Shown piece by piece: positions 1 to 7,961 of a stretch of 64,000 nucleotides of DNA. Positions within the stretch are counted from its first letter, which is position 1. The number at the start of each line of letters is the position of its first letter. Location: assembly GCA_046154185.1 (NCBI GenBank), contig JBJXGE010000043.1:1-64000 (forward strand), given 5' to 3'. The translations under genes were made by a program, and so were the position numbers. The notes under the pieces were generated by a model. The model did no database searches and was not told where the DNA came from. It saw only the letters and a list, made by a program, of their open reading frames with translations. The DNA comes from JBJXGE01 sp046154185 (GTDB lineage: Bacteria > Planctomycetota > UBA8108 > UBA1146 > JAJFFE01).

Positions 1-10
1 TGCCCTGACC

Positions 11-537
11 CGGGGTAGACCGGCCGGGCCGGCGGACCGACCCTGCCGGTCAACCCCGGGCTATAACCCGACGGGCCTTTCAGGCCCTCAGAGTTTAAAG
101 AAACCATGCGTGATGTCGGCGGCCGTCTTCGAAGGCAGGCGCACCGACTCCATTGCGAAGATGCATTCGCGACGTCCGAATCTGAGAGGGCCTGAAAGGC
201 CCGACGGGATATAGCCCGGGGTTGGCAGGTCTGCCGGCCTACCCCGGGTAACGAGTAGGAGAGAGAACCGGCCTGCAGGGCCGGCGGACCGACCCTGCCG
301 GTCAACCCCGGGCTATAACCCGACGGGCCTTGCAGGCCCTCAGAGTTTGAAGAAGCCATGCGTGATGTCGGCGGCCGTCTTCGAAAGCAGGCGCACCGAC
401 TCCATTGCGAAGATGCATTCGCGACGTCCGAAACTGAGAGGGCCTGAAAGGCCCGACGGGTTATAGCCCGGGGTTGGCCGGTCTGCCGGCCTACCCCGGG
501 AGATGTCGGGTTGGCCGGTCTGCCGGCCTACCCCGGG
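11..537. repeat. Tandem nested-palindrome repeats (two full copies plus a fragment)
   Basis: Two direct copies, 26-248 and 278-500, have a period of 252 bp and differ at about 7 positions. A third fragment, 508-537, repeats only the right end. Each copy is a nested inverted repeat: arms 53-93 and 182-222 pair over about 40 bp around an 89-bp centre, and copy 2 repeats this at +252. Inside each arm is a short perfect hairpin, GGGCCT-TTC-AGGCCC (73-87 in copy 1). The outer ends carry CCCGGGGTAG / CTACCCCGGG. The array starts just past the stop of the minus-strand gene ending at 543, so transcripts of that operon would run into these hairpins. It could be a MITE- or REP-like element array, a terminator or both; I see no transposase. 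Confidence 0.85.
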
Positions 538-542
538 TGCGC

Positions 543-1106
543 TCACGGATTCAGCGCGGCTTGGCCGACGAGAGTCTCGAGATCCTTGAGCACGGCCTTG
601 ACGTCGAGCGGGTCGGGGCTGCGATCCGCGATCTCAAGGACCGCGTTGCGCACATAGTCTGCGAATGCTTGGGCATACGCTTCGTATTCGTCCGGCGACA
701 GCGAATCCGCGAAAGACTTGCGGCTCGGATGCATCGACCACGGCTCCAGTTTGGACATGGGAGTTGTTAGCCGCGCCGGAAACGCCGCTTCGTAGACTTT
801 GTGAAACTGCGGAAGCTGCACGCCAGCAACCGTCGCGCGCCGCGCGGTCGATTTCGGGCGAGTCGCGCTTCGCGCGGCGTTCTGCTGCGGCGGGGGCTGC
901 TCGCGCATCGCGCGACGAACGAAATCCGGGTCCTCCATCACGCGCGGCTCCGGCTCATCGCTGAGCGCGGCGGCGAACGCGGTCGTAGCAGGCCAATTCG
1001 TCGAACTCGATTCCGGTCGGCTGCCAGTCGCTTGAATCAGTATGAAGATGAAAGTCGTGAAGAATGCCGTCGCGGCGGCGATCACGAGTCTGCGGTTCTT
1101 GGGCAT
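543..1106 (-). CDS. Hypothetical membrane-anchored protein, last gene of the BMC/sigma operon
   Basis: I do not recognise a family for this 187-residue protein. Residues 6-26 form a hydrophobic N-terminal segment that could be an uncleaved signal anchor or signal peptide. The rest is hydrophilic, with a Pro/Gln/Arg-rich linker around 65-95 and a predicted helical acidic C-terminal half. The start is supported by GAGAGGGA just upstream of ATG at 1106. It lies 133 bp downstream of the anti-sigma gene on the same strand, so it may be the last gene of that transcript. Small membrane proteins after ECF sigma/anti-sigma pairs sometimes modulate the anti-sigma factor; here that is only inference. 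Confidence 0.6.
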   Translation of the reverse strand: MPKNRRLVIAAATAFFTTFIFILIQATGSRPESSSTNWPATTAFAAALSDEPEPRVMEDPDFVRRAMREQPPPQQNAARSATRPKSTARRATVAGVQLPQFHKVYEAAFPARLTTPMSKLEPWSMHPSRKSFADSLSPDEYEAYAQAFADYVRNAVLEIADRSPDPLDVKAVLKDLETLVGQAALNP

Positions 1107-1239
1107 AAATCCCTCTCAAGAAGTCATCTCAATGCAACAATACTCGGGCTCACTCCGTCAAGGCGCGCACGCCGAATCAAAGGCGCGCGCGGGACCAGAA
1201 CTTGCATGCGCGGCGGCGTGGCCGCGACTCGCGGAGTTG

Positions 1240-2748
1240 CTACGGACGAGCGGGAAGGAGAATTCGAAGTCGACGGCGGCCGGGAGCGAGTTGGTCGCGC
1301 GCGCCGGAATCGGCGGTGATCGATTCGTCGGGCGTCGGTGTGTCCGAGACGATGGTGCCGCGCGCGCGCGCCGCGTCGGTGTTCAAGTCGCGAGCTTCCG
1401 GAACGCCTGCGGCTCCGCCGCTCGCGGCACCGCGTGATTGCGACTTCGCCTCAGTCTCCTGCTTGTCCGCCAAATACGTTTTCTTTCCCGGACTGCCTGC
1501 CGGCTGCTCAACGACACCGGTCAGAGTATCCGCGGTCGTATTGGATTTGATGACAACTTCCTGCTCGACCGGTGGCGTCCGCCGAACTTCGGACCGTTGC
1601 TGTTCGCGCACGGCGAGGCGTGCGACGAGCACCAGATAATCCGCTTCTTCCAGCTCGAACTCGATCGCCGACGGACCCGGTGGTCGATCTGCTTCACCCG
1701 CCGGCGCCACGAAACCCCCGACTTCGAGCTTCCTCTCTGCGTCTTCCCAGGGCTTGATGACGAATGGATCCAGCAGCTCACCGTTCTTAAACAAAGATTC
1801 GCTGACTCGCGACGCGATCGCCTCGCCACCGGCCTGAAGATAGAAGAGTTGATTGTCGCCGCTCTTGGAAGCAGCGTCGCCGGGCGCGACGTCTTCGCGC
1901 GCGACCTCGGCGACGTACTCTAAGGAGTAAAGCGCCGTGCCAGGCGCCGCCTCGACCTGCGCGGAATCTCGCAAGAAACGAAACCTCACTCCGACGGGAT
2001 TCTCACCACGAGGTGATCCTTGATCCCGGTCGGCACTCAACGTCTCCGTCAAAGCGCCCGGACCGAGACGCCCGAACGCAAGCGAGCGCCACTCTTCGAA
2101 CGCCACTCCAGGACCGCTCTGCATCACGCCCAAAGAATCGGCCGGCCGCGACTCCCCGACCGCGGAGGCGCGTGGCGCCTCCAAGTGAAATGGCGCAGAC
2201 GCAGCGAGTTCACCGTCGACGGATTTAGATTTCATCGGCGCGCTCGCCGGCTGCTCCAGGCTCGGGGCTTTCGCTACTTCTCGCTCCGCGGGTGCATGCG
2301 CACGCCAGTCTTCACCGTAATACCAAAACCCGACCGTCGCACCGATCACAACCGACGCGGCGAGAACTCCGGACCAACGCCGGATGGAAAAACGTATTCG
2401 CTCACGCCTTGATCCCTGGACGCGCGGCGGCGTTGACACCGTGGCGTGCGAACTGTGTTCCGGAATCGGCTCGAGATCCTTTGTCTCCGCAAGTGACTCC
2501 GTAACAATGCGCTCGCGCACGCCCGCTAATAGCGATGCCGGCGCGCGGAGATCGGGAAGATCTTTCATCGCCACCGATATCGTTAGTAGGCGCTCGACGG
2601 CTAGACGACAAGCATCGCAACCCTTCACGTGTGCTTCGAGATCGGCACGCAGCTCCACACTCTCGAAACGATCGGCCGCGAAGGGACCCTCGGCATCGAG
2701 AAAAAGCGACAGCGTCGAGAGGCTCGGATGTTCCTCAATTTCGCTCAT
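1240..2748 (-). CDS. Membrane anti-sigma factor with zinc-finger N-terminus
   Basis: Predicted 502 residues. The N-terminal cytoplasmic domain has the zinc anti-sigma signature H-x3-C-x2-C (H40, C44, C47). A single transmembrane helix follows at about residues 125-145, and a long extracytoplasmic part of roughly 350 residues has no recognised domain. The arrangement is that of a sensor that holds its partner sigma at the membrane. I chose ATG at 2748, preceded by AGGAGTGGTG; an upstream in-frame start would add 13 residues without a better ribosome site. The gene follows the ECF sigma gene by 45 bp, the usual order of a sigma/anti-sigma pair. The very long C-terminal domain is unusual, since many anti-sigmas have a short or absent outer domain, and may sense a ligand or contact other membrane proteins. 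Confidence 0.85.
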   Translation of the reverse strand: MSEIEEHPSLSTLSLFLDAEGPFAADRFESVELRADLEAHVKGCDACRLAVERLLTISVAMKDLPDLRAPASLLAGVRERIVTESLAETKDLEPIPEHSSHATVSTPPRVQGSRRERIRFSIRRWSGVLAASVVIGATVGFWYYGEDWRAHAPAEREVAKAPSLEQPASAPMKSKSVDGELAASAPFHLEAPRASAVGESRPADSLGVMQSGPGVAFEEWRSLAFGRLGPGALTETLSADRDQGSPRGENPVGVRFRFLRDSAQVEAAPGTALYSLEYVAEVAREDVAPGDAASKSGDNQLFYLQAGGEAIASRVSESLFKNGELLDPFVIKPWEDAERKLEVGGFVAPAGEADRPPGPSAIEFELEEADYLVLVARLAVREQQRSEVRRTPPVEQEVVIKSNTTADTLTGVVEQPAGSPGKKTYLADKQETEAKSQSRGAASGGAAGVPEARDLNTDAARARGTIVSDTPTPDESITADSGARDQLAPGRRRLRILLPARP

Positions 2749-2793
2749 CACCACTCCTGACTCCGCGTCGCGCCGTTTTCTGAACACCCATCA

Positions 2794-3645
2794 TCACAAA
2801 CGGTCCTTCAGCATTTCCTGTAGCAACTGCCGCGCACGAAACAGTCGCGACTTCACCGAGCCGATCGGCACACCTAGCAAATACGAAATCTCTTCGTAGC
2901 TGTGCCCATCGAGTTCGCGCAGCGCGAACGTCAACCGGTATTCCTCCGGCAAGCGCGCGACCGCCGCCAGGATCAGTGCGCGCTGCTCGCCGAGCGCCGC
3001 CCATTCGTCTGGTAACGGCCGCGAATCCGCGACTTCGAGTGGCGGTTCGCCGCGCGCCCGCTCGAGTGACACCACCCGCGCACTCCGCTTTTGCGCCGCG
3101 TTACGCTCGAAATGGTGGTACACGACGTTGACGGCGATCTTCGCCAACCACGTGCTGAATCGCGCGGCCTCGCGAAATCCCCGCAGCCCAAGAAATGCGC
3201 GCAAGAAAGTCTCTTGCGCCAAGTCCTCGGCAAGCTGGCGATCGTGCACCAAAAAGTACACTCGCGAGAAAACGCGATCCTGGTGTTTCAGCACCAGCTC
3301 TTCAAACGCCAACTCATCGCCGTCGCGCGCACGATCGACCAATCCGTCGTCGGGATCCGTTCCCCACTTCTGGAAACGCGTCGCGTCATCGCGATGCGCG
3401 CGGAACAATTCCGCCTCGTCTTCGTCGTGGTCATCAAACCTCGGCGCGATCGAACTCGCGTCCGAGCCCTGCGACTCGGCGTCACGACGGTCCTCGGCAC
3501 CGTCCGCGGGCGGCGATTCGCCCGTCACTGGCGGACACGCCACTTCGTCGAGCGGTTCAACTGCGGACTGCCCATCTGGACCGGATCTCGGCCGAGAGGT
3601 TCCCGCGTCAGCATCACTGGTGCGTTGAGGGCGCTCGAGTGTCAT
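2794..3645 (-). CDS. ECF RNA polymerase sigma factor (RpoE-like)
   Basis: This 283-residue protein has sigma-70 region 2 at about 112-182, including DLAQETFLRA and STWLAKIAVN. Region 4 is at about 228-280, with a helix-turn-helix of the form YEEISYLLGVPIGSVKSRL. It directs RNA polymerase to its own promoter set and should be held by the anti-sigma encoded next. The first ~100 residues are an acidic, low-complexity extension not normal for ECF sigmas; a later start is possible but no other ATG lies there. The start ATG (3645) overlaps the stop TGA of the upstream BMC-T gene as ATGA, which suggests translational coupling to the shell operon. That makes the BMC operon a plausible member, though not a proven one, of its regulon. 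Confidence 0.92.
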   Translation of the reverse strand: MTLERPQRTSDADAGTSRPRSGPDGQSAVEPLDEVACPPVTGESPPADGAEDRRDAESQGSDASSIAPRFDDHDEDEAELFRAHRDDATRFQKWGTDPDDGLVDRARDGDELAFEELVLKHQDRVFSRVYFLVHDRQLAEDLAQETFLRAFLGLRGFREAARFSTWLAKIAVNVVYHHFERNAAQKRSARVVSLERARGEPPLEVADSRPLPDEWAALGEQRALILAAVARLPEEYRLTFALRELDGHSYEEISYLLGVPIGSVKSRLFRARQLLQEMLKDRL

Positions 3646-4271
3646 CCTGAACCGTCAAGGGACCTTTGAGTTAACAGTTCCGCCAGTAGCGGATCCGGCC
3701 GTGGAATAACGACGTCGTGCGCGAGCACTCCGCGCTCGGCCGCGAACGCCGCGCCACTCTCGATTGCAACGCGCACGGATTCGACATCACCGCCGATCAA
3801 TGCCGTTGCCTTGCCACCAATTCCGGCCAACAGATGAATCTCGAGCAGCCACGTCTCGCCCGTCTTGAGCGCGGTGTCCGTCGCACCGAGGAGTCCCGCC
3901 GCTGAATATGTTTCGAGAATACCGAGCGCCGGCTGCTCGCGTTCATTCGTGAGCGAGCGCCGCGGCTTTCCGCGCGGCTTCAAAAGTCGAATGATGTCCT
4001 CGTGCGCCGCCGGCAACAGAACATCATCGACGCGCGCATCGGCAGCCAATTCGATTCCACGCGCAAGCGATCGCGCCGCTTCGCTCACCGCACCCGTAAA
4101 AAGCACCAAGTACTTGCCGGGACTCGCCGGTTCAGCGAGCAACACCCGTACGGGCGCCTCCTTGAGAATCGCATCAACGCAGCGAATACCCTGCGCAATC
4201 GAGCTGAGTTCAAGCGCCGCCAGCGTCGTGAAACTCTCACCATCAGAAATCGTCAATCTGCGCGCCGTCAT
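3642..4271 (-). CDS. BMC-T trimeric (tandem-domain) microcompartment shell protein
   Basis: The 209-residue product contains two BMC folds in tandem. The first begins near residue 17 with ALELSSIAQGIRCVDAILK and includes SPGKYLVLFTG. The second begins near residue 118 with ALGILETYSAAGLLGATD and includes GIGGKATALIGGDV. The pattern resembles the BMC-T protein of the Haliangium ochraceum shell as I remember it. Such proteins form pseudohexameric trimers that tile the shell facets and often carry larger pores. ATG at 4271 was chosen because it overlaps the upstream gene's stop (ATGA), whereas the longer reading adds 19 basic residues. Its own stop overlaps the sigma factor start in the same way. 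Confidence 0.88.
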   Translation of the reverse strand: MTARRLTISDGESFTTLAALELSSIAQGIRCVDAILKEAPVRVLLAEPASPGKYLVLFTGAVSEAARSLARGIELAADARVDDVLLPAAHEDIIRLLKPRGKPRRSLTNEREQPALGILETYSAAGLLGATDTALKTGETWLLEIHLLAGIGGKATALIGGDVESVRVAIESGAAFAAERGVLAHDVVIPRPDPLLAELLTQRSLDGSG

Positions 4272-4909
4272 GCGCGCGATCCGCCATCGGCGATGTTCGC
4301 GCGTCCAGAAACGGCGTCGAGCGCGCACTGCGCCGCCGCCGCCGCTTCGCGGATCGCCGCCTCGGTGCCGCCCAAGTAGAGTCGCCCAAACGCGCCAAAG
4401 AAGCTGATGTCGACAATGCCGACCGGCGCCGCCTTCTCCGCTTCATTCGCGGCGAGCACGGCATAGCCAGCCGGATGCACCTCGAGAATATAGAGCGTTT
4501 GCCCGCCCAGCAGCATCTGCCCGTACCGAACGCGATTGATCAGCATCGTTTGATAATCGGAGACGTTCGTGATGATCTGACTCGACAAAACGCGCGGCTT
4601 GAGCCGCGCCGTTTCATCCGCCTCAATGCTACGCAACACGGCACTACCGGCCGCGCGCACCTCACCCTGGTCATGCGAGTGAACTTCCAAAAGTCCATAA
4701 GCGCGCTCGACGACCTGGACGCCGGGTTGCACTCCGGTCGCCTTCAGCGCGATATCCGTCAGTCGATTGATCTCGATGCCAGGCGCAATCTCGACGAACA
4801 ACGCCGCTTGTTGGGCGACCGGCAGATATCCGCGCGCCACGGTCGCCACGTACGAGGCGAACTGCGGCTGCATCACATCGAGGTACACGAAGGTCCTGAG
4901 ATCAACCAT
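4268..4909 (-). CDS. BMC-T trimeric microcompartment shell protein, second type
   Basis: A 213-residue tandem BMC protein, distinct in sequence from its downstream neighbour. It opens with LRTFVYLDVMQPQFASYV, a start I associate with the BMC-T class found in Rhodococcus/Mycobacterium-type and related loci. The first domain carries VVERAYGLLEVHS and the second HPAGYAVLAANEAEKAA followed by GIVDISFFGAFGRLYLGG. It should form a trimeric pseudohexamer in the shell. It lies 61 bp downstream of the BMC-H gene and overlaps the next BMC-T gene by 4 bp. Having two different BMC-T proteins suggests at least two pore types in one shell. Confidence 0.88.
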   Translation of the reverse strand: MVDLRTFVYLDVMQPQFASYVATVARGYLPVAQQAALFVEIAPGIEINRLTDIALKATGVQPGVQVVERAYGLLEVHSHDQGEVRAAGSAVLRSIEADETARLKPRVLSSQIITNVSDYQTMLINRVRYGQMLLGGQTLYILEVHPAGYAVLAANEAEKAAPVGIVDISFFGAFGRLYLGGTEAAIREAAAAAQCALDAVSGRANIADGGSRA

Positions 4910-4970
4910 GGACGCCTTTCAAGTCTCACACTCGCCAGCACCCGCGCGAATCGGATCGGCTGCTCGCCGG

Positions 4971-5270
4971 CTAGCCGCCATCTCCACCTGGCAGAATCGT
5001 CTCGACATAGTCATGCGGCCGCGGAATGACATGCACGCTGACCAACTCGCCGACGCGCTTGGCCGCAGTGGCGCCCGCGTCGGTCGCCGCTTTCACCGCT
5101 CCGACTTCGCCGCGCACCATCACCGTGACGTAGCCGCCGCCGATCTTCTCTTTGCCGATGAGCACGACCCGCGCGGCTTTCACCATCGCGTCCGCGGCTT
5201 CGATCGCGCCCACCAACCCGCGCGTCTCGATCATGCCGAGCGCGCTCTGCGCCGTTGACTGTTGTTCCAT
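4971..5270 (-). CDS. BMC-H hexameric microcompartment shell protein
   Basis: A 99-residue single-domain BMC protein of canonical length. The hallmark segments are ALGMIETRGLVGAIEAADAM near residues 10-29, VVLIGKEKIGGGYVTVMVRG at about 35-54, and EVGAVKAATDAGA after it. Six copies form the hexagonal tile that makes up most of a BMC facet. The C-terminus VIPRPHDYVETILPG is also usual for the family. It sits between the aldehyde dehydrogenase gene (46 bp upstream) and the BMC-T genes, so it is probably the major shell component of this operon. Confidence 0.95.
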   Translation of the reverse strand: MEQQSTAQSALGMIETRGLVGAIEAADAMVKAARVVLIGKEKIGGGYVTVMVRGEVGAVKAATDAGATAAKRVGELVSVHVIPRPHDYVETILPGGDGG

Positions 5271-5316
5271 GTCCTGCCTGACCTTTCCTTGTCATTTTCT
5301 TTGCGGCGGGCAAACG

Positions 5317-6993
5317 TCAATCGCCGCGCCGCCAGGGGTCGCGCGGCTCGACACGCGGCGGCACGCGAGCGCCGTAGAGCGCACGCGCGTGCAGTTCTCG
5401 CGACGTCGCCGCCGCGCCCGCGACCTCGAGGCCGTACACATTCACCGCCGGATGCAGCGCGCGACCACGGCTCGCCGCGTCGGCTTGCGACGTCTGCGCG
5501 GGCAGCCCGATCTGCTGCTCGGTTTTGTGCCCGAGCAGCTGTCGAACGCCCTCTCCCGCGCGCGCACCGGCCAGCGCCGATGGCAATCCGCCGCCGAAAA
5601 CCGGCGCCAAGTCCGCCGCGTCGCACGGCTGACTCACTTCGCGAAAGTAGGTTGCCGTCGGGTACGCGATTCGCTTCACGTTGATTAAATGGCGCGGCCC
5701 GATGTTGTCGGACGTGATATTGCCGCCCATCGCACCGCAACCGAGCGTCATCGATGGATCGAGCTCGGTCGAGTAGCCCACCGACCCTTGCGTCGTCGGA
5801 CCGTTCACAATCAAGCGGGCAACCGGTTTCTCGAGCCCGAACGCCATGACAACTTCCGGGTCACGCGCATAGATGCCCATCGTGTGGCCTTCGCCCCCAT
5901 ACCGTATCAACTCGATGCATAACTCACAGCCGGCGCGCCAATCATCTACTTCGTACCACGCGAGAATCGGCGCGAGCTTTTCGCGCGAAAGCGGAAACTC
6001 GCGTCCCACGCCGCGACCCGGCGCAATCAATATGCGAGTGCGTGCGTCGACCGAAAAACCCGCGAGCTCGGCCAGCCGCGTTGGAGCTTGGCCGACAATC
6101 GCGGTATTGAACGATCCATCGCCGTGTTGCACCAGATTCTCGAGCAGTGGTGCTTCCCGCGGATCACAGAAATGCACGCACTCGGCGCGCAACGCGGCGC
6201 GAAACGGCTCGGCGATGACACGCTCGACCACGAGCGACTGCTCCGACGAGCAGATCGTGCCGTAGTCAAAACTCTGACTGTCGACCAAGCAGCGCGCCGC
6301 GTGCGGCAAATTCGCCGACCGGTGCACGAACACGGGCGGGTTACCGGGACCGACACCGAATGCCGGCTTACCGCTCGAATAGGCGGCGCGTACGACACCC
6401 GGCCCGCCGGTTGCCACCACGACCGAAGTGAGCGCGTTCCGCATCAGTTCCTGCGTTCCTTCGATCGTCGGCGCCGACATGCACAGGATGAGATCCGCCG
6501 GCGCGCCCGCCGCAGTCGCGGCGCGCGCGAGAATCTCACACGAACGTTGAATGCAGCGTTCCGCGCGCGGATGGGGCGACAGCACGATGGCGTTGCGGCC
6601 CTTCACGGCGATCAACACTTTGAAAATCGCGGTCGAAGTTGGATTTGTCGTGGGAATGATGCCGGCGACGACGCCGACCGGCTCCGCCACCTCGATAATG
6701 CCGCGTCCCAGGTCTTCGCGAATCACGCCACAGGTGCGCGCGTTGCGATACGCGCCGTGCAATCGTTCGGACACAAACAAGTTCTTGAGCGTCTTGCTCT
6801 CGACCCGCCCCATCCCGGTCTCACGCACGGCAAGCTCGGCGAGTTCGCGCGCGTGATCCGTCGCCGCCCGCGCCATCGCCTCGACAACTCGGTCCGTGTC
6901 GGCTTGCGACGTGCGAGCAAACTGTAGTTGAGCGTGGTGCGCGCGGCGCAGCAGGTCCCGTGCGTCTTGAATGGATGCGAGATCTCGATCCAT
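5317..6993 (-). CDS. CoA-acylating aldehyde dehydrogenase, probable BMC cargo
   Basis: The 558-residue product resembles the aldehyde dehydrogenase half of AdhE and the EutE/PduP enzymes, which turn an aldehyde, CoA and NAD+ into acyl-CoA and NADH. Visible motifs are PTTNPTSTAIFK (114-125), SPHPRA (139-144), GNPPVFVH (217-224) and the catalytic cysteine C248 in SFDYGTICSSEQ. The enzyme core ends near residue 455 (HLINVKRIAYP). About 100 more residues follow, beginning with an Ala/Gly-rich segment ADLAPVFGGGLPSALAGA that could form an amphipathic helix, the usual form of a shell-targeting peptide. It is the only enzyme in the BMC operon, so the upstream reaction that makes the aldehyde is not identified here. 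The chain is longer than usual for the family (about 460-500). Confidence 0.9.
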   Translation of the reverse strand: MDRDLASIQDARDLLRRAHHAQLQFARTSQADTDRVVEAMARAATDHARELAELAVRETGMGRVESKTLKNLFVSERLHGAYRNARTCGVIREDLGRGIIEVAEPVGVVAGIIPTTNPTSTAIFKVLIAVKGRNAIVLSPHPRAERCIQRSCEILARAATAAGAPADLILCMSAPTIEGTQELMRNALTSVVVATGGPGVVRAAYSSGKPAFGVGPGNPPVFVHRSANLPHAARCLVDSQSFDYGTICSSEQSLVVERVIAEPFRAALRAECVHFCDPREAPLLENLVQHGDGSFNTAIVGQAPTRLAELAGFSVDARTRILIAPGRGVGREFPLSREKLAPILAWYEVDDWRAGCELCIELIRYGGEGHTMGIYARDPEVVMAFGLEKPVARLIVNGPTTQGSVGYSTELDPSMTLGCGAMGGNITSDNIGPRHLINVKRIAYPTATYFREVSQPCDAADLAPVFGGGLPSALAGARAGEGVRQLLGHKTEQQIGLPAQTSQADAASRGRALHPAVNVYGLEVAGAAATSRELHARALYGARVPPRVEPRDPWRRGD

Positions 6994-7097
6994 CGAACCG
7001 CTCCCGCCTACGGCCTACCGCCTACAGACTGCCGATTGCTTGATGACGTTGCCGCCTCGCCTTCCCCGACCGGCCGCTTCAACAGCCATACGGGCCG

Positions 7098-7661
7098 CTA
7101 GACTTTCGGCGCGTCCGTTTTCCCCGCGGAGCGACCCCGCTGGATCATCGCCTGCGAATCCGCAATGAGCTTCTCGAACGCGCCGACCAATTCGTCACGG
7201 TTGGCGCGTGATATTGCTCGTCCCTTGATCGGAAAAGTCGCATAGTCGCGCGCCAGCGCGCGCAACTCGTGAACGTTGAGTCGCCGCAAGTGCTCCGGAG
7301 TCGGCAGCATCGGCGTGATCGCGCGAAAATCGGCGAGCAACACGTCCAGCGCTTCATGCGGCCGCGGTAGCAACAAGACGCCGAGCACCGTTCCGACCGC
7401 GCGCGCGGCACGCGCGCCCTGCTCCAACGCCGCACTCACCGAACCCAAATCGCCTCGCACGCAGACAGCATGGTGGCCGCCGCCAACATCCTCGCAGCCG
7501 ACGAGCTCGACCTGCGCGCACTTGCACATTGCATCGGCGGCCTCGGTTGAGCCGACGCGTCCACGTGTTTCGACTATGCCGATGGAGCCGCGGTACAACC
7601 TGTCCCTTAACCCCAACCAGCGCCCCTGTAAACGCGGAACCCGATGCACCGCTAAACTCAA
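7098..7661 (-). CDS. BMC-H shell protein with C-terminal helical tail
   Basis: A BMC domain spans about residues 25-112 of this reading, with SIGIVETRGRVGSTEAADAM, GCEDVGGGHHAVCVRGDLG and VLLLPRPHEALDVLL. A tail of roughly 75 residues follows. It includes LRRLNVHELRALARDYATF and GRAISRANRDELVGAFEKL, which look like the two helices of a SAP or Rho-N-type module. Hexameric shell proteins normally stop after the BMC domain. The start is uncertain: the TTG at 7661 gives the longest frame, but TTG at 7598, directly after AAGGGACAGG, gives a more normal BMC N-terminus. It is the first gene of the operon. The tail may bind cargo, nucleic acid or neighbouring shell proteins; this is inference. Confidence 0.87.
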   Translation of the reverse strand: MSLAVHRVPRLQGRWLGLRDRLYRGSIGIVETRGRVGSTEAADAMCKCAQVELVGCEDVGGGHHAVCVRGDLGSVSAALEQGARAARAVGTVLGVLLLPRPHEALDVLLADFRAITPMLPTPEHLRRLNVHELRALARDYATFPIKGRAISRANRDELVGAFEKLIADSQAMIQRGRSAGKTDAPKV

Positions 7662-7961
7662 CTCGAAATGCGCCTTGTAGTCAGCTCCTTATAGGCCGGT
7701 GCGCGTGGGAAAGCAAGCGCCCGGCGACCCGCTTTACGATTCGACCGGTCAACCTATAATGCTGATTCGCGACGCAGCTTGAGAATTCGGGGAGCGCAAA
7801 AGTCTGACGCGAGTTTGACGACCGCCGACTGCCGATGGACTCTCGCGTTCAAGACTGCTTGCGGTGTTCGGTGCGCCTGCTCACGACGTGGCGTGTGATC
7901 ACGAGGCGCGGGCCTTTGACACCGAAAAGCTCTTAGTTTCCTTGCCGAATTCTGGAGTGGC
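7662..7961. other. Divergent intergenic region between BMC operon and cytochrome operon
   Basis: These 300 bp separate two divergent operons and contain no convincing gene. A sigma-70-type promoter facing the cytochrome is described separately. For the minus strand I see AAGGAG about 23 nt before the TTG at 7661 but no clear -35/-10 pair, which would fit an ECF-dependent promoter whose sequence is unknown. Confidence 0.5.
7733..7760 (+). promoter_or_regulatory. Candidate sigma-70 promoter for the cytochrome operon
   Basis: TTTACG (7733-7738) and a perfect TATAAT (7755-7760) are separated by 16 bp. The predicted transcript would carry a 5' leader of about 190 nt before the ATG at 7962. TATAAT is rare by chance in DNA of this GC content. 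Confidence 0.45.

Noticed and set aside
1..540. CRISPR array
   Set aside because: The repeat unit is about 220 bp with a period of 252 bp and nested palindromes; there are no short regular repeats with unique spacers and no cas genes.
340..546. 68-residue minus-strand frame over the repeat array
   Set aside because: It spans a palindromic repeat and ends within it; the two copies show replacing as well as silent changes, so coding is not supported.
6088..6927. 279-residue plus-strand frame
   Set aside because: It lies opposite the aldehyde dehydrogenase, which has all catalytic motifs; the plus frame shows no domain and is Arg/His-rich as shadows in GC-rich DNA are.
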